A stretch of DNA of 64,000 nucleotides from Syncephalis plumigaleata (taxonomy: Eukaryota > Zoopagomycota > Zoopagomycetes > Zoopagales > Piptocephalidaceae), in assembly GCA_025201365.1 (NCBI GenBank), contig JAIXMF010000006.1, positions 682,001 through 746,000 on the forward strand, written 5' to 3'. Numbering within the stretch: position 1 is the stretch's first letter; each line of letters starts with the position of its first letter. Both the position numbers and the translations under genes were made by a program. Below are positions 47,795 to 61,528 of this stretch, in pieces. The notes under the pieces were generated by a model that searched no databases, was not told the DNA's origin, and saw only the letters and a program-made list of their open reading frames with translations.

Positions 47795-50058
47795 ATGGCC
47801 TTCTTTCAACCTTCAATGATCGTAGATCCGTCGCAGGCTCAGATCATGTACGACCATTCTATGCTGGCACCTATGCAACAACAACAACAGCAACAGCAAC
47901 AGCAACAGCAGCCTCAAACGTCGCAGCCATCGCCGCAACAGTTGCCGCAATCACAGCCGCAGATTGTTACTTCAATGCCTAATGGTACGAGCGTATCGCA
48001 GCCATCTCCACAAATCGCGAATATGGTTCAGGTGACGACAACCCCGCCTTTATCTCAGCCTAATGTCAGCTTTGCGGGGATTGAACCACAACGTTCATCG
48101 CTTTGGTAAGTGTGCATCATATGTGCAAGGGTCGCGTAGTTATCCTACCGATGAAACTTGTCATATACGCGCATACTAATGAATGATCATTATGACGCAA
48201 TATTAGGATGGGCGAGTTGGAACCATATATGGATGAAACATTTATTAAGCATGCCTGGATGCAATTAGGTGAGACAGTCCAGGTGAAGATGATTCGTGAT
48301 CGTTACTCGGGGTAAGATAGACGGACAGATGTATAGATCTAATTATGCTAATATTTGCTATTATTATTAGTGGCAATGCCAATTATTGTTTTGTAGATGG
48401 AGGCAGTTTTGAAAATGCCACTCGTCTTCTATCCTTGTATAATGGAAAGCTGATTCCCGGTACAGACAAGGTGTTCCGTTTAAATTGGGCCAGTGGAGGC
48501 AACGGTGTTAGTGGCATGACATCCACTGGAATGAACGGTGTTCGCTCCAATTCCACATGCAGTAGCGATATCGATAGAAGGTAATGAAATGATGATTATC
48601 ATAGGATAATGGCGTATATATATTTATATTAATTACATGGTATTATAACACTGTGTTTAGTCCAGAGTTTTCCGTGTTCATCGGAGATCTAGCTCCTGAA
48701 GTCACCGAGCAAGCCCTATTAGTAAGTAATTACACAAGCATCATGATGACATATAATCATATAACTAATGATCTATCCGGTAGAATTTATTCCAAAGCTA
48801 TTATGTTTCAGTGAAATCTGCCAAAGTAGTCACTGATAGTGTTACTGGCACACCGAAAGGTACGTATCTACATGTGTTCTCGTTTAACTACTGAACAAAT
48901 AGTATTAAAAAAGGTGCATCATAGCTAACCAGTTAAATTATAAACATGTGTGAATTCTACACGTTTTGCAATGTAGGCTACGGATTTGTTCGATTCTATG
49001 ATGAAGCGGAACAACATCGTGCCATGGCAGAAATGCAAGGTGTATTCTGCGGTAGTCGTCCCATGCGTATTTCCATGGCCACGCCAAAGAATCGACCAGG
49101 TGGCCCGTTCACGCCATTGACGGCAGCAGCCCCACCTGCCAATATGGCCATGGCCAACAATGCCATGTACGGAATGGCACCCAATGCTGCCTATGTGGCG
49201 GCAGCAGCAGCCAATGGTCTAGCACCCGTGATGCAATCACAACATCATCAGCCCGCTGTCGAGTATAACCAGTTCACTGATCCTAATAATACAACGGTAT
49301 TTGTGGGTGGTCTCACCGGTTACACGACCGAGGATGATTTACGCACGTAAGTATTGCCGCTGTAAACGGGGAAATGACTAGTATTTGTATAGCTCTATCT
49401 TAACGCATGCATGTTTATGTTATTCTAGTTCATTCTCGACTATCGGTGAAGTGACTTATGTTAAAATTCCACCCGGTAAGAATTGTGGCTTTGTACAGTT
49501 CCTGCATCGGGCACATGCCGAGCAGGCCATCGCCCATATGAATGGTCGTACCATTGGCACATCGCGAGTTCGTCTTTCTTGGGGTCGTCCACAACATGTA
49601 CCACCAACTGCTACGAATAATTTCCAGTAAGTAGTTGTAATAACAATAGCATGACCTATTCATTACTTACGTATTTATTGTTGAATAGACGTATGACACC
49701 TGCATTTAATGCCGCACCAATGGCCATGGCGAGTATTCAGGCCATGCCCAATATGACAGGCTATCCGGGCTACTATCCCGCACAGTTAATGACATCTGTA
49801 GTGCCTGGCATGTTCCCTGGTCATCGACAAATGATGGCTCCACCACAGGCAGCGCCGCCACCACCACCACCGCAACAACAACAACAAGCACAACAGACGC
49901 AGGCTCATCTACAGCATGCTGCACCCATGCACCCACTGTTAGTAACACGGGATCCACGTGAACTACAACCTATGAATCAGATGAACATGCAATACATGAG
50001 AGAATCCGAGGATGGTATGCTATCGCTCGAGTTTGCAAATCATGGAGTAACTGCTTAG
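47795..50058 (+). CDS. Three-RRM RNA-binding protein, Nam8/Ngr1/Csx1 type
   Basis: RNA-binding protein of the fungal Nam8/Ngr1/Csx1 group, related to TIA-1 and SECp43; members act in U1 snRNP-dependent splicing or mRNA stability. An N-terminal poly-Gln/Pro region (MAFFQPSMIVDPSQAQIMY) precedes RRM1: LWMGELEPYMDETFIKHAW, NANYCFVDGGSFENATRLL, FRLNWASGG. RRM2 is SVFIGDLAPEVTEQALL, SVKSAKVVTDSVTG, GYGFVRFYDEAEQHRAMAEM, MRISMATPKNR. After an Ala/Met-rich linker RRM3 is NTTVFVGGLTGYTTEDDL, TYVKIPPGKNCGFVQFLHR, VRLSWGRPQ. The tail is Met/Gln/Pro-rich. A leader intron ends at about 47761. RRM order and linker composition match the group well; ortholog choice within it is open. Confidence 0.9.
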
Positions 50059-51616
50059 AGAGATATACACGTCATCCATTATATCATCTAGCAATTATTA
50101 CCGTGTAATGCGGCTATTGTAAAGACAAATAACTGTCCTTTCTTCTTCCTATTCTGCCTATTCTGCCTCTTCTGCCTCCTCTTCTCCATATGCCGTCACA
50201 TAAGCATGCTGATCATTCTGGTCGTCATTATATAATCAATCCTCCGTATAACTGCAATCATCCTCGTTCTCAATCTATCCGTGCTCGTACTCTCACTTAA
50301 CTACTAGCTCTAGCATATTAGGTCGATTTCTTTTGGTATATTTCTTTTCGATTTCTTCCCATTATTCCAGTTCTTCTCATCCATCGCACTCTCTCGTTCT
50401 TATTAATTTCATCTTTCTCTCATGTCCTGTGTCTTCTTAATTGTCTTTGCCAAAGGTCCATGGATATTGTTGTTGTTGTTTGTTGTTGTTGTTGTTGTTG
50501 TTATGATACTATCAATTCCATGGACCAGTCCCGATTGATCTTTGCATGATAATGGTCGTATCATTTCATAGATGTCTATCTAGATATTATGATCATAGCT
50601 TATTCTAGTTCAATAGTACGCGTATGTGTTTGTGTCTACGCCGATCACATATCATCTATGATTTATTATCATGCGGATCAATCCTTATTATTGCCGTTAT
50701 TGCCGTTGTTGTCATTACCGTTGTCATGATTGCTGTTGCAGTTATTATACTCTACTCGTCGTATTACAATCATTTCTCTCTTTCTCTTTCTCTCTCTCAT
50801 TCCTCTCATTCCTCTGTTCAGGTCAGTTTCTTCATCTTTTCATCCATGTGCACATAGGAATGTGTTTACATGTTTGTTTATTTATTCAACACGTAGCTAC
50901 AATCCTCTGTGCAATGGATGAAAATATAGAAATACAACATACATACATATATGATGACTGCCATTATGTGACTGTGGCCATTCTACGCTGTCCTATTACA
51001 ATTACTACTCATATCATCATCATCATCATCATCTGCTTCTTCTCTTCTTCTTCATATCTGTTCCTATTCTTTCCTTTGTAGATGACATTGTAACGATTCC
51101 TTTCCATCGTTTATTATCATCTTCCATATGCGCTTTCTTGTCCGTTGTGCTCATGTGTATGTGTGTTTGTGCCTACTCACTACCGTATGCCTCTAAACTT
51201 ACTTGCATTCTTGTTGCTATCTCTTTATCACTTCTTCATCAATGCTCTCTTTCGTAGTACAATTGCACCAACTCATATCTCGATATTCATCCGCTCGTTC
51301 TCATTCGTTCTCATCCTTCATAGCTAGTTCGTTTCTATTCTTGGCCTTGCACCTTTCATTCCGCGATAACTTTCAATAGCAATATTACCAGTAAAAGTAG
51401 GCAGTTTATTTGGTCTGGTATATAATATAGATATAGATATAGATATAGCCAAGCATGTATTATTATTATTTATTAGTATCTGTAAATGATGTGCATATGT
51501 ATATTATGTTGCTGTATCTTGGTTGTAATCAATATTAGTGGTAATCATACGATAACTAATCTATGTTTTGTAAATACTGGTAAACGAGAATCGTAGAAGA
51601 ATGATTATAGTTGTTT
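50059..51616. other. Intergenic region with TC- and GTT-rich tracts
   Basis: About 1.5 kb between convergent genes. It contains (GTT)n near 50466-50502, TC-rich blocks (50771-50815, 51000-51070) and (GATATA)n at 51426-51448. The length and pyrimidine bias suggest a long 3' UTR of the RRM gene. Open frames here are low-complexity and unsupported. Confidence 0.45.
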
Positions 51617-52913
51617 TTAACGCCAATAGATAGAATTATAAAGACTAGTGTCGAGTAATACAGGTGCCATAGTAATGAAAAGTAATACGCCTAGTAGATG
51701 AACACCTAGTATCACTAAATAACATCATCAGATTTACTGTCTTATTTTCCTTGCTTAAAACAATCCACTCACGCCATTCCCAATGACCATCCTCTGTGCG
51801 TAAACGACTACAATCTGGTAGACCCATAATATTACAGAAAGCATGGGATAGAATAGGACCTATAAGTGACCCGTACGTAGGAATAGCAACATTACATAGG
51901 ATCCAAATACTGTACAGTAAACTAGTTGGAAACCTAATGATTACAATTGTATTAGAATGATTGCAACATCTCATTATCTATTACAATTATTACCAGTACG
52001 TGCCAATGCAATCTTAAGAGCATTCTTTTGTGTACGTGTACGAGCGTACATTTCCCAAGCATGATGTACATGAGCTAAATGTAAATCAATATCAATACAA
52101 TAGTAACAAACTAGCTACGCTATAGTAATAACAATTACCAAGACCAAATATCCATGATGATATTAGTACAGTCGATGTTATAGAGAAATTAGCATGCATA
52201 AATAGTGCACCTAAACAAGCACGGAATACGAATTCTTCACTTATTGGACCCTGATCACAATGAATTAATGATCAATATAGTATGTGTACGTGTATGTGTA
52301 CGTGTGCTATATCATTCAAATCCTTACCACAACATAATTACGTAAACGAATACGCCATCGATTAGAGTCAATGTAAATGGGACGTTCTACGGGATTGTTA
52401 CGATCATCCCGGTAATCCTGCCAATGTACCACTAATGGTCCTAGAAATAGTAGCATAGTATGTAGTAATGGATATATTGTAACCATTAACATTCTCTTTA
52501 AAGGTGCTAACCAATTCAATCCGTAAATGTGTAGTAATACATCCAGCTATAACGAATATTAGTATACTTGAAAGAATAATAGCCAATATTACTATACGCT
52601 TACTTACTTCAGTTACACTGGTACTAGTAGTGGAGGATTGCTGAACTGGAATAATCATGCGAGTGACAACACCGCGTCGTAGAAATAGCCAGCCTAGCAC
52701 GACTGCCACTAGTCCGCAACTAATAAACACCGCTCGTATTCGGTCCATAATCACTTGTGGATGATCACGATTCCAGTGGCAAGCCACAAGTCTACGATTG
52801 CCAAGTGCGTAGAGTCCACCGACAAATACACTACCAATAGTAATACCGCCTAGTAGTGCCTCTGTTGTGGTAAAAGAAGCCACAGGTATGGATTCCATTA
52901 TTACCGTCGACAT
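51617..52913 (-). CDS. RCE1: CAAX prenyl protease 2 (RCE1)
   Basis: ER membrane glutamic protease that removes the last three residues of prenylated CAAX proteins such as Ras. The start is MSTVIMESIPVASFTTTEAL. Hydrophobic segments include ITIGSVFVGGLYALG, FISCGLVAVVLGWLFL and YPLLHTMLLFLGPLVVHW. Catalytic motifs of the family are present: GPISEEFVFRACLGALF (Glu-Glu and Arg), GLAHVHHAWE (first His region), and SHAFCNIMGLPD (second His/Asn region). The true end lies past an intron: after the WEW codons a GT-AG intron leads to VILGVHLLGVLLFITMAPVL and a stop at 51617. Six or more introns. No frame breaks are needed. Convergent with the RRM gene and divergent from GOS1. Confidence 0.9.
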
Positions 52914-53150
52914 TATAATAAGTTCAACCGAGAACCGAGCTATTCTACTAGTGTACCGGCTGTTCACTACTGTACTATCAAATGGAACAGAAAGCGATAG
53001 ATAGAAAGATAGAGAGATAGAAAGAGCGAGAAAGGGAAAGCGGTAAGTCGTACGCTGAATAAAAACTATGACGATATTCAATGTGGCTTGTTCGCTTATT
53101 CGCTTTCGTTTGCTTGTTTGCTATGACCTCACTCTTTTTTGCTTTGAACA
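52914..53150. promoter_or_regulatory. Bidirectional promoter region RCE1 / GOS1
   Basis: 237 bases between divergent starts. It includes (GATA)n-like purine repeats near 52991-53025. Confidence 0.5.
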
Positions 53151-54126
53151 ATGTCGTTTGCCAAGTATAAGAAACGCTGCTGGACAACTGAACGTACGCT
53201 TGTCGATCGTTTGGACCTGCTTCGCGAGGCAGCCACCACTGGTAAGGACACAGACCAGCTTGAACAAGAAACCGAATCACTATTATCTGAGGTGGGTAGC
53301 TTGTCTTGGAATACGGTATCTCTCCTCTTATAAGCGTGTCCTTTATGATATTCAGTATGCACGTGCTATTGACGCACTTGAGAAAGCCCTTCATGAGGAT
53401 GAACGAGCAGGCAAAGGAACTGCTAGTACGATTGCGTTCCGTACATCTTACTTGCAACGACAACAGGATACACTAAAAGAAACACGCGCGACATTCACTT
53501 CCCTTAAGGTAGCTAAATAGTGGCATACCACCTGTAGTTGTGATAACTATTATTTATCGCATGCTAAATAGACAGCACGTCAACAAGCTGAACGTCAAGC
53601 CTTGATAGGCATGCATCCACATCTACAAAGTAAGTAATAGCAATGATCATCATTCCTGGTTACTTATCATTATTACTACTACTATTACTTTATTCATTTG
53701 CAATATATGTATGACTAGACAATTCTCTAGTCAAACTGATTACTGGTTAGATGAACGAGGAAATATCGATCGATCCAATGATATGACTGACACGCTCATC
53801 CAGTAAGCTAGTGGCAATAAGCGATAGATACTATCATAACACTAATGGCTACTATCCTACTAGACATGCTTCAAATGTTCGTATGGAGTTGGAAGAGCAA
53901 CGAAATTCTATCTCTCGATCCACGGGCATTGTACGTACGCTTACACGTAAGTAAACTGTAACACTGCATTGATCATGATAGATTTATAACAATTCTATTA
54001 GAAACGGTACCTGGACTAAATGCAATTATTGGTAGAATTATGCGAAGACGTCGACGTGATATGCTTATTATGGTGGCCGTGATATCTGTATGTTCTATAC
54101 TTCTCTTACTCTATATACAGCATTAG
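53151..54126 (+). CDS. GOS1: Golgi SNARE GOS1 (GOSR1/GS28-like)
   Basis: Qb-SNARE of intra-Golgi transport, tail-anchored. The start is MSFAKYKKRCWTTERTLVDR, then the N-terminal helices with QLEQETESLLSE, YARAIDALEKALHEDERAG and RTSYLQRQQDTLKETRATF. The SNARE motif is DERGNIDRSNDMTDTLIQHA through MELEEQRNSISRSTGIVRTL. The C-terminus VPGLNAIIGRIMRRRRRD carries the typical basic cluster before the transmembrane anchor MLIMVAVISVCSILLLLYIQ. The basic RRRRRD block and PGLN match GOS1 better than BOS1. The exon junction at 53630-53730 does not join cleanly in phase, perhaps another single-base miscall. About five introns. GOS1 is followed by HTATSF1 on the same strand after 137 bases. Confidence 0.85.
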
Positions 54127-54263
54127 TAATAAATCATTTCTGTGTACTCTATCTACATGCAATGAGAGATAACATTGAATAGAGTAAATGTGTACAATTT
54201 ATTATCATTTATCATCCCTAGAATGGCTACACTCATTCTTTTCCCTTTATTCCATCATAAAAT

Positions 54264-56199
54264 ATGTCTCATTCGTTGAATCCACCAAAAGCACCAGGTG
54301 ACGCGGCCAATGCCCACGTTCACTTGCATCCAGAGTTGCAGAAATGGGTATACAAGGATCTGAAGGATAATATCGAATATGAATATGACGAGGAGAAACG
54401 AGCCTGGTGAGTGGAGTGTATTATTACGACAAGCTTGATATTCTACACTTGTTAGTAGTATTCGTGACAACAACGACAATATTAACATGTGGATCCCTTT
54501 AGGTTTCCAATGGTATTGTTCTATGACATTTATTCTATTTCTCTTCTTTGTAAAGTAACATTTGTATCTTCTTCCGGCATAAATAGTGGAATGAGGCGTT
54601 GATTAACGCGCAACAGAGTATCTATGATAATTATCAGGTAGGCAGCAACCTCTGCTACTATTTAATGTTGCTGGCAAGGCGTAGAGTGGGAGAGACATAT
54701 ATATATCTATAAATATCTATCCATGAACTATGAAAGTAATGGCCAATGTACACAGCCTGATATACGCCAGTCACTTCAAGTAAACGGACCATTGACGCGG
54801 ATGAGGAGGAGGGAAAGGAAAAAGAGAAATCAACTACTGCACCAGTAGTAGCATCCACATCGACATCATCAAATCAAAAGAAAAAGGTATTCTAGTTACA
54901 TATTAATGCAGTCTATCAAATGCTTATACCATTCAATCAACGATATTGTTCTATCTTAATTGTGTGTAGCGACGTGGCAATCCAAAGAAACCACAAGATG
55001 AACCTATTGCTCGACCTGCCGGCAATGCCTCCATCTATGTTACAGGTCTACCGGTAGATGTTGACACCGAGGAATTGGCATCATTCTTTAGCAAGTGTGG
55101 CATGTTAATGGATGACGTTAATACAGGTGAGTGATTGCATTAATACATGTCATGCTTAATGAATTGCTTGCTTGCTTGTTTATTGATATCGTTCTTTTGT
55201 GTAGGACGGCCCAAAATTAAGATATATTGTGATTCGTATGGTAATCCAAAGGGAGATGCACTTGTCACTTATTATCGACCAGAATCAGTGGCATTGGCCA
55301 TTCAACTGCTAGACGGTGTGGAATTACGCTTGGGTAAACCCAATACAGTGATTCATATTCAAGAGGTAACTAGCTAGCTAGCAAGCAAGCAAGCAATAGA
55401 AGTAGTAACGAATAGAATGCATACTTATACTATTGACACGTAGGCGGTATTCAAGGAAAGCCCAAGGATGAACAGAATTCAGAAACTAACAAAGAGAAGC
55501 CAAAAGTGGACAAGAAATTGGCGCAAAAGCATTTGAAACAAATGGAAAAGTAATGCATAACAGTAGTATACACGCGTGATGCCTTAAATACTTAACTAGT
55601 CGTATAATGTAGGAAATTAAATTGGCACGAAGCGATGGGCAAGGACAAGTCGTTACGATTTAAAAAGATTGTCGTTCTTAAGCATATGTTTACAACGGAG
55701 GAGATCGATGTAAGTAGCGCATTTGTAATAGGATTAACATGAAAATGATTCCTAATTATATGAATGTGTATTCAGGAGGATCCAACCTTACTTTTGGACT
55801 TGAAGATGGATATTCGAACGGAGCAGAAAAGATCGGAGAAGTCACTAATGTTATTGTTTATGATGTAAGTATACATATACACTCGTAGTATCAACGAGTA
55901 TCTATGTGCTAATAACAAGTAGAAATCACCTGAAGGTGTTTGCTCGGTACGATTCAAGGAAGCGGAACATGCCGATAAGTGTGTCAAGGTAACGCTAGTA
56001 TCACTCTATTGCGTATTTATTATTCACTAATTCAATGGTATATTCTTCTACATTGAATTAGCTAATGAATGGACGATATTTCGGAGGTCGTCAAGTGGAA
56101 GCGCATATTCATGATGGCAAGGAGAAATACGAGAAATCATCGGGCAAGGATGAAGAGGCAGCATCAGCTAGCTACGAGAAATGGCTTACTGAGGAATAG
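54264..56199 (+). CDS. CUS2: U2 snRNP-associated RRM protein HTATSF1/CUS2
   Basis: Splicing factor that binds U2 snRNP proteins through a C-terminal UHM-type RRM. The start is MSHSLNPPKAPGDAANAHVH, followed by the aromatic, acidic W..YDEEKRAW region, WNEALINAQQSIYDNY and a basic KRRGNPKK linker. RRM1 is ASIYVTGLPVDVDTEELAS, IYCDSYGNPKGDALVTYY and AIQLLDGVELRLGKP. RRM2/UHM: KIVVLKHMFTTEEI, EDPTLLLDLKMDI, EKIGEVTNVIVYD, GVCSVRFKEAEHADKCVK and MNGRYFGGRQVEAHIHDG. The end is EKWLTEE. The W at the UHM RxF loop is replaced by YF(GG), as is common. Frame breaks near 55445 and 55814 each look like a one-base-short homopolymer run. About eight introns. Confidence 0.9.
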
Positions 56200-56312
56200 A
56201 ATAGTTTATAGTGATGATGAATATCATTTATTATTAGTATTGTTGTTGTTGTGATAACTATTATAATTATTTACACCATGAACACAAGTATCTATAAGAA
56301 ACAGAGATGCCA

Positions 56313-56438
56313 TTAAGCAGCATTCTCGAAAAAGCTCTTCAACATGGCTTGTAGATTCTCTGGACTATACTTGACATACTTTGCGGCATTCTTGGTGAAA
56401 TCCGACGTTTTATACCTGAATAAATAAACAATCAATCT

Positions 56439-56479
<41 letters not shown>

Positions 56480-59188
56480 ACTACTACTACTCTACTCCTT
56501 TTCACTTACTTATCGGCAAATCGAGAATACATAGGAATGAGAACTTGACCAATTTCTTGAATGATTTCTTGACGTAGATCCGGGTCAGGAATACTGTAAC
56601 CACGTTGATCACGATAGATCTGATCGAAGGCATCGTTAAAGTACTAGTTGTATCGAGTTAGTTACAAATGATGAATAATGAACATGTCTACAATACCTTG
56701 AACTTCTCCTTAATCTGAGTCTTTTCCGCTCCACTAAGCGATCGTTTAACCTCGCCACCCTTAATATAAGTGACATCCATTAAAATACCAATAACTGGTT
56801 TCCAACTGGATAATATACAATTCACAATGATTAACATGATATTGCGTTTGTTATACCTTTCCTTGAATCGCTTACCTAGCCTGATACACTTCCGTTGCTG
56901 TTTAACCAGTTGTTCGTATTTCTGTGCCTCTGATGGTCCCAACCAATTTTGGAAGGATGACTCGATCATTTTATAGATATATTGGTAGTTATTCATAAGG
57001 AAAATAGCACCTAATGTTCGTTTTCCATAGGAACGCGACAATTGTTCCAGCGATGCCGCTAATGTATCAATAATATCCACTATATGGATGTGTATAAAAT
57101 ACGAGTATCGTCATATTTGACTAAGTCATCCTGTATAATACAATTGATTGATTGATTGCTAGCTAGCTAACTAGATCCACTTACAAACATAACTACCGAC
57201 AATACCCACGTTGGCCATATTCTTCGTATGTGTCTTGGTTTGTAGATTCCAATTACCACTACCAAGTGTAGTAAGCATTTGTTCAACTCGATCAGCGAAC
57301 TCCAATAAACGTTTCAAGTTGTTTAAAGTCTAACAATAACCAGATATTCATGTCAATGAACAATGACATACTAATTGCTGTTGTTGCTATTACTTACCTC
57401 AGTGGTGAATTCATGCACTGTACCATCTTCGGCCAAAGGAGTAGGCTTATTGCCAGCAGCCTATTTATCACGAAAGGAAAAGGAAAGAACCAATTAATAT
57501 AGGATTACTTATTATTTCTAGATGAAAGTGTTCACTTACTCGAATACCTTCAAGGAATTCAGGAAAGAATGTAATAACACTGGCTCGAGCTGCTTTCTGT
57601 AATTCGGCCACTTTTGATAGTTTCGATGTTCCCTGTTATGTCATCATTAGACAAACTATTCCGGTATAGATCAATGTCAACGTATTCTATATGCTTACCT
57701 TGAAACATTTCTCAAAGGAAGATGACGATGACTCGAGTGTATCGAGAATATCGAACAACATGAATACATTGTGGTGTAGACTACGCTGAGCATTTCTAAT
57801 AATGGTGTCACCCGTAGCGACGTACATGTCAGTGACCGGTCCAATAGTATCATCAAGAATTGGATCCATATCAGCGTGTAGAATAACACGGGCTAGAATC
57901 TTACGCTCTGCCTATATGTATATACATATACAAATATTAACAATGATATAACAAACTAATCTATCTATCATGACTACCTTTAGCATTTTAATTAACCCTT
58001 CGGTAAATCCAATAAATGGACTTGAACCCTTTTGGTAGACACCACCTATTTTACCATCACCCATACCAGCTGATTGTGCCAACATTGTAAATGCCTTCTT
58101 AAGATAAGCCGATCGAACCTCGCTGTATATCTTGGTGTAATCGGTTTGATATTGAAACTCGGTCTCTGCACTGGACATGTATGTGCCAAGTGATGCTAGA
58201 CTATCCAGTACAGATGCAGGTACGGAATAATCACCTAAATGATCAATTAGCATGGATGGTTGTTGACTAGTGTCTCGTGTTATTGCTTACCATCAGCTTG
58301 TGCTGATGCATGACTGCATGACTGAAGTCGTTTACGGAATAGATCCTTAAGATGATGAAGCGATGCCTTCATGACTTGTGTCTGCATGCCATATTCAATA
58401 AGGATAATGATGAGTTACTTGATGTGGTGTAGCATTTCCATAGCTTACCGTTTGAGCTAGTACACGTTCACAGCATCGAAATTTACTATGTTGAAGTACT
58501 TCACATGCCTGCTTTACTCTAACATGCAAATATAGCATCAATCAATGGTGTGTATATATACCAATGCTTAACTACTAGATTACCTTGCAATCGATAATAA
58601 ATACTTGTCGAGATTACCATCAGTAGGTCTAATTGAATAGTTGACATCATCATGTTAATCAACTCATCTACTCATGTTCAATCAATACTCATAATTACCC
58701 TCGTATAATAACAGCCTCTTCCTCACTAGCAATATCCATGTATTCAATGACTGTCTTCAACGATAATGCTTGTTGCTTTTGATCTATTCAATAGTAGTTA
58801 TTTAATCAGCTTGCTCTATCAATTGTAAAGTCATATACGACTAAATATATTGTAAGAGTACCTTCTTCCAAACGAGACATAGCCTGAGTCGACTCGTGTA
58901 TTGGTAGAATGGAGGACTCCAACGTACTTAGACGGTCATTGAGACGATCCAACATTGATACCTAGTTGTTAACAGTTAATGATGACTATGAACACGGCAC
59001 ATTACTCATTATAAGCAACCTACCGACTTATTCGTTAGCGTGTCTAAACGTCGAAAACGAGCTTGTAATGTAGACAGTCGGTCATCATTATTGCTACTAC
59101 CGTTATGAGTACTATTATTATTATTACTATTACTATTGGTGTTGTTACTACTGGTAAGGATACCAGCAGTATTGGATGATATTGCCAT
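56313..59188 (-). CDS. EXO70: Exocyst subunit EXO70
   Basis: Exocyst component that binds PI(4,5)P2 and tethers secretory vesicles. The start is MAISSNTAGILTSSNNTNSN with Asn/Ser repeats (from TAT-like triplets). Helical blocks follow: TLQARFRRLDTLTNKS, LKTVIEYMDIASEEEAVIIR, VLQHSKFRCCERVLAQ, DPILDDTIGPVTDMYVATGD, NVFMLFDILDTLESSS and SWKPVIGILMDVTY. The EXO70 C-terminal domain shows SYGKRTLGAIFLMNNYQYIY, SSFQNWLGPSEAQKYEQLV, KEKFKYFNDAFDQIYRDQRG, PDPDLRQEIIQEIGQVLIPM, and the C-terminal basic segment KTSDFTKNAAKYVKYSPENL, ending FFENAA. Thirteen or so short introns. A (CTA)n microsatellite (56441-56478) fills one intron. No frame breaks are needed. Divergent from the METTL4 gene with about 180 bases between starts. 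Confidence 0.95.
56437..56478. repeat. (CTA)n microsatellite in EXO70 intron
   Basis: About twelve tandem CTA/TAC units within an intron of EXO70. Confidence 0.85.
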
Positions 59189-59368
59189 ATCGTGTATAGG
59201 TAAGATGAAGAAGAAAGATAGCGTATGTCCTTGACTAGAAGTGATTGATAGGCACCACCATTTGCTTTGAATTAATTTGTTAGTGTGTCAAAATGTAGCA
59301 TGCTACAACAAATGAGAACGGTGACACCGAATTTCATCATTTTCTTGTTTTATTTATCTAATGTCTTC
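59189..59368. promoter_or_regulatory. Compact bidirectional promoter EXO70 / METTL4
   Basis: About 180 bases between divergent starts. It includes an alternative upstream in-frame ATG for the methyltransferase at 59300. The intervening codons are hydrophobic (TPNFIIFLFYLS) and look non-coding. Confidence 0.45.
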
Positions 59369-60840
<1,472 letters not shown>

Positions 60841-61155
60841 ATTATATCAAATTATATGAAATAAATTGAAATACTTTTCGCACTATAATTGTACCGGAGT
60901 TTTGAGTTACATCGTCAAGATCATCATCGATCTTGTCTCATTTCTACGATCACAATTGATGTATTCAATATATATGTATATATACCACTAGTCTACTTGT
61001 ACTAAATGATTGATAATGAATTAGTTGTTATATGAATCTACTTGAATATCTCTTTGTCTAGTATAGATTAGGTGTGGTATGCTTGTTTCTGAATGATCAC
61101 GGGTAACTTCGGATCTTATTTCGTGTTTTGCCCTCCTATTCTTTAATAGCTATTT
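60841..61155. other. Spacer between METTL4 and the DIRS element
   Basis: About 315 bases of AT-rich sequence with polyadenylation-like signals after METTL4. The left boundary of the retrotransposon remnant is not sharp, so this may partly be element flank. Confidence 0.4.
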
Positions 61156-61464
61156 GTTATGTAGTCCGGAGGACTACAATAACATTGAGCCTATAAATGC
61201 TGTAATCATTTTCTTTTATTATTTAATCGAAAAAATAAAATTTTAAAATCTTTTCTCCTATAAATAGGAGCTACATCTGTCATGTATATGTTGGTTCCTT
61301 GATCATTTCGTAACAGAAAATGGAGGGTGGGAGGGAAAGTTCATAGGCTCAATGTTATTGTAGTCCTCCGGACTACATAACAATTTTCTATCGATATATA
61401 AATATATCTCCAGAAAATCACTGGAGTCCATCAGACTCCAATAACATTGAGCCTATAAATGCTG
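61156..61464. repeat. DIRS-end inverted and direct repeats with hairpins
   Basis: The 39-base inverted pair lies at 61156-61194 and 61343-61381, both containing gtagtcc-gga-ggactac, a 7-base stem around a 3-base loop. A third site at 61421-61440 forms a stem of different sequence (tggagtc and gactcca) and is followed by the same 26-base direct repeat that begins caataacattgagcc. The stem is kept while its bases change. Confidence 0.8.
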
Positions 61465-61528
61465 ATTTCCAGCGTATAGTGCGACAAATGTAATAAATAT
61501 ATATATGACAGATGGAAGATAGAAAAAG

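Noticed and set aside
50671-51081. 136-codon frame after the RRM gene
   Set aside because: Pyrimidine-rich low complexity, probably UTR.
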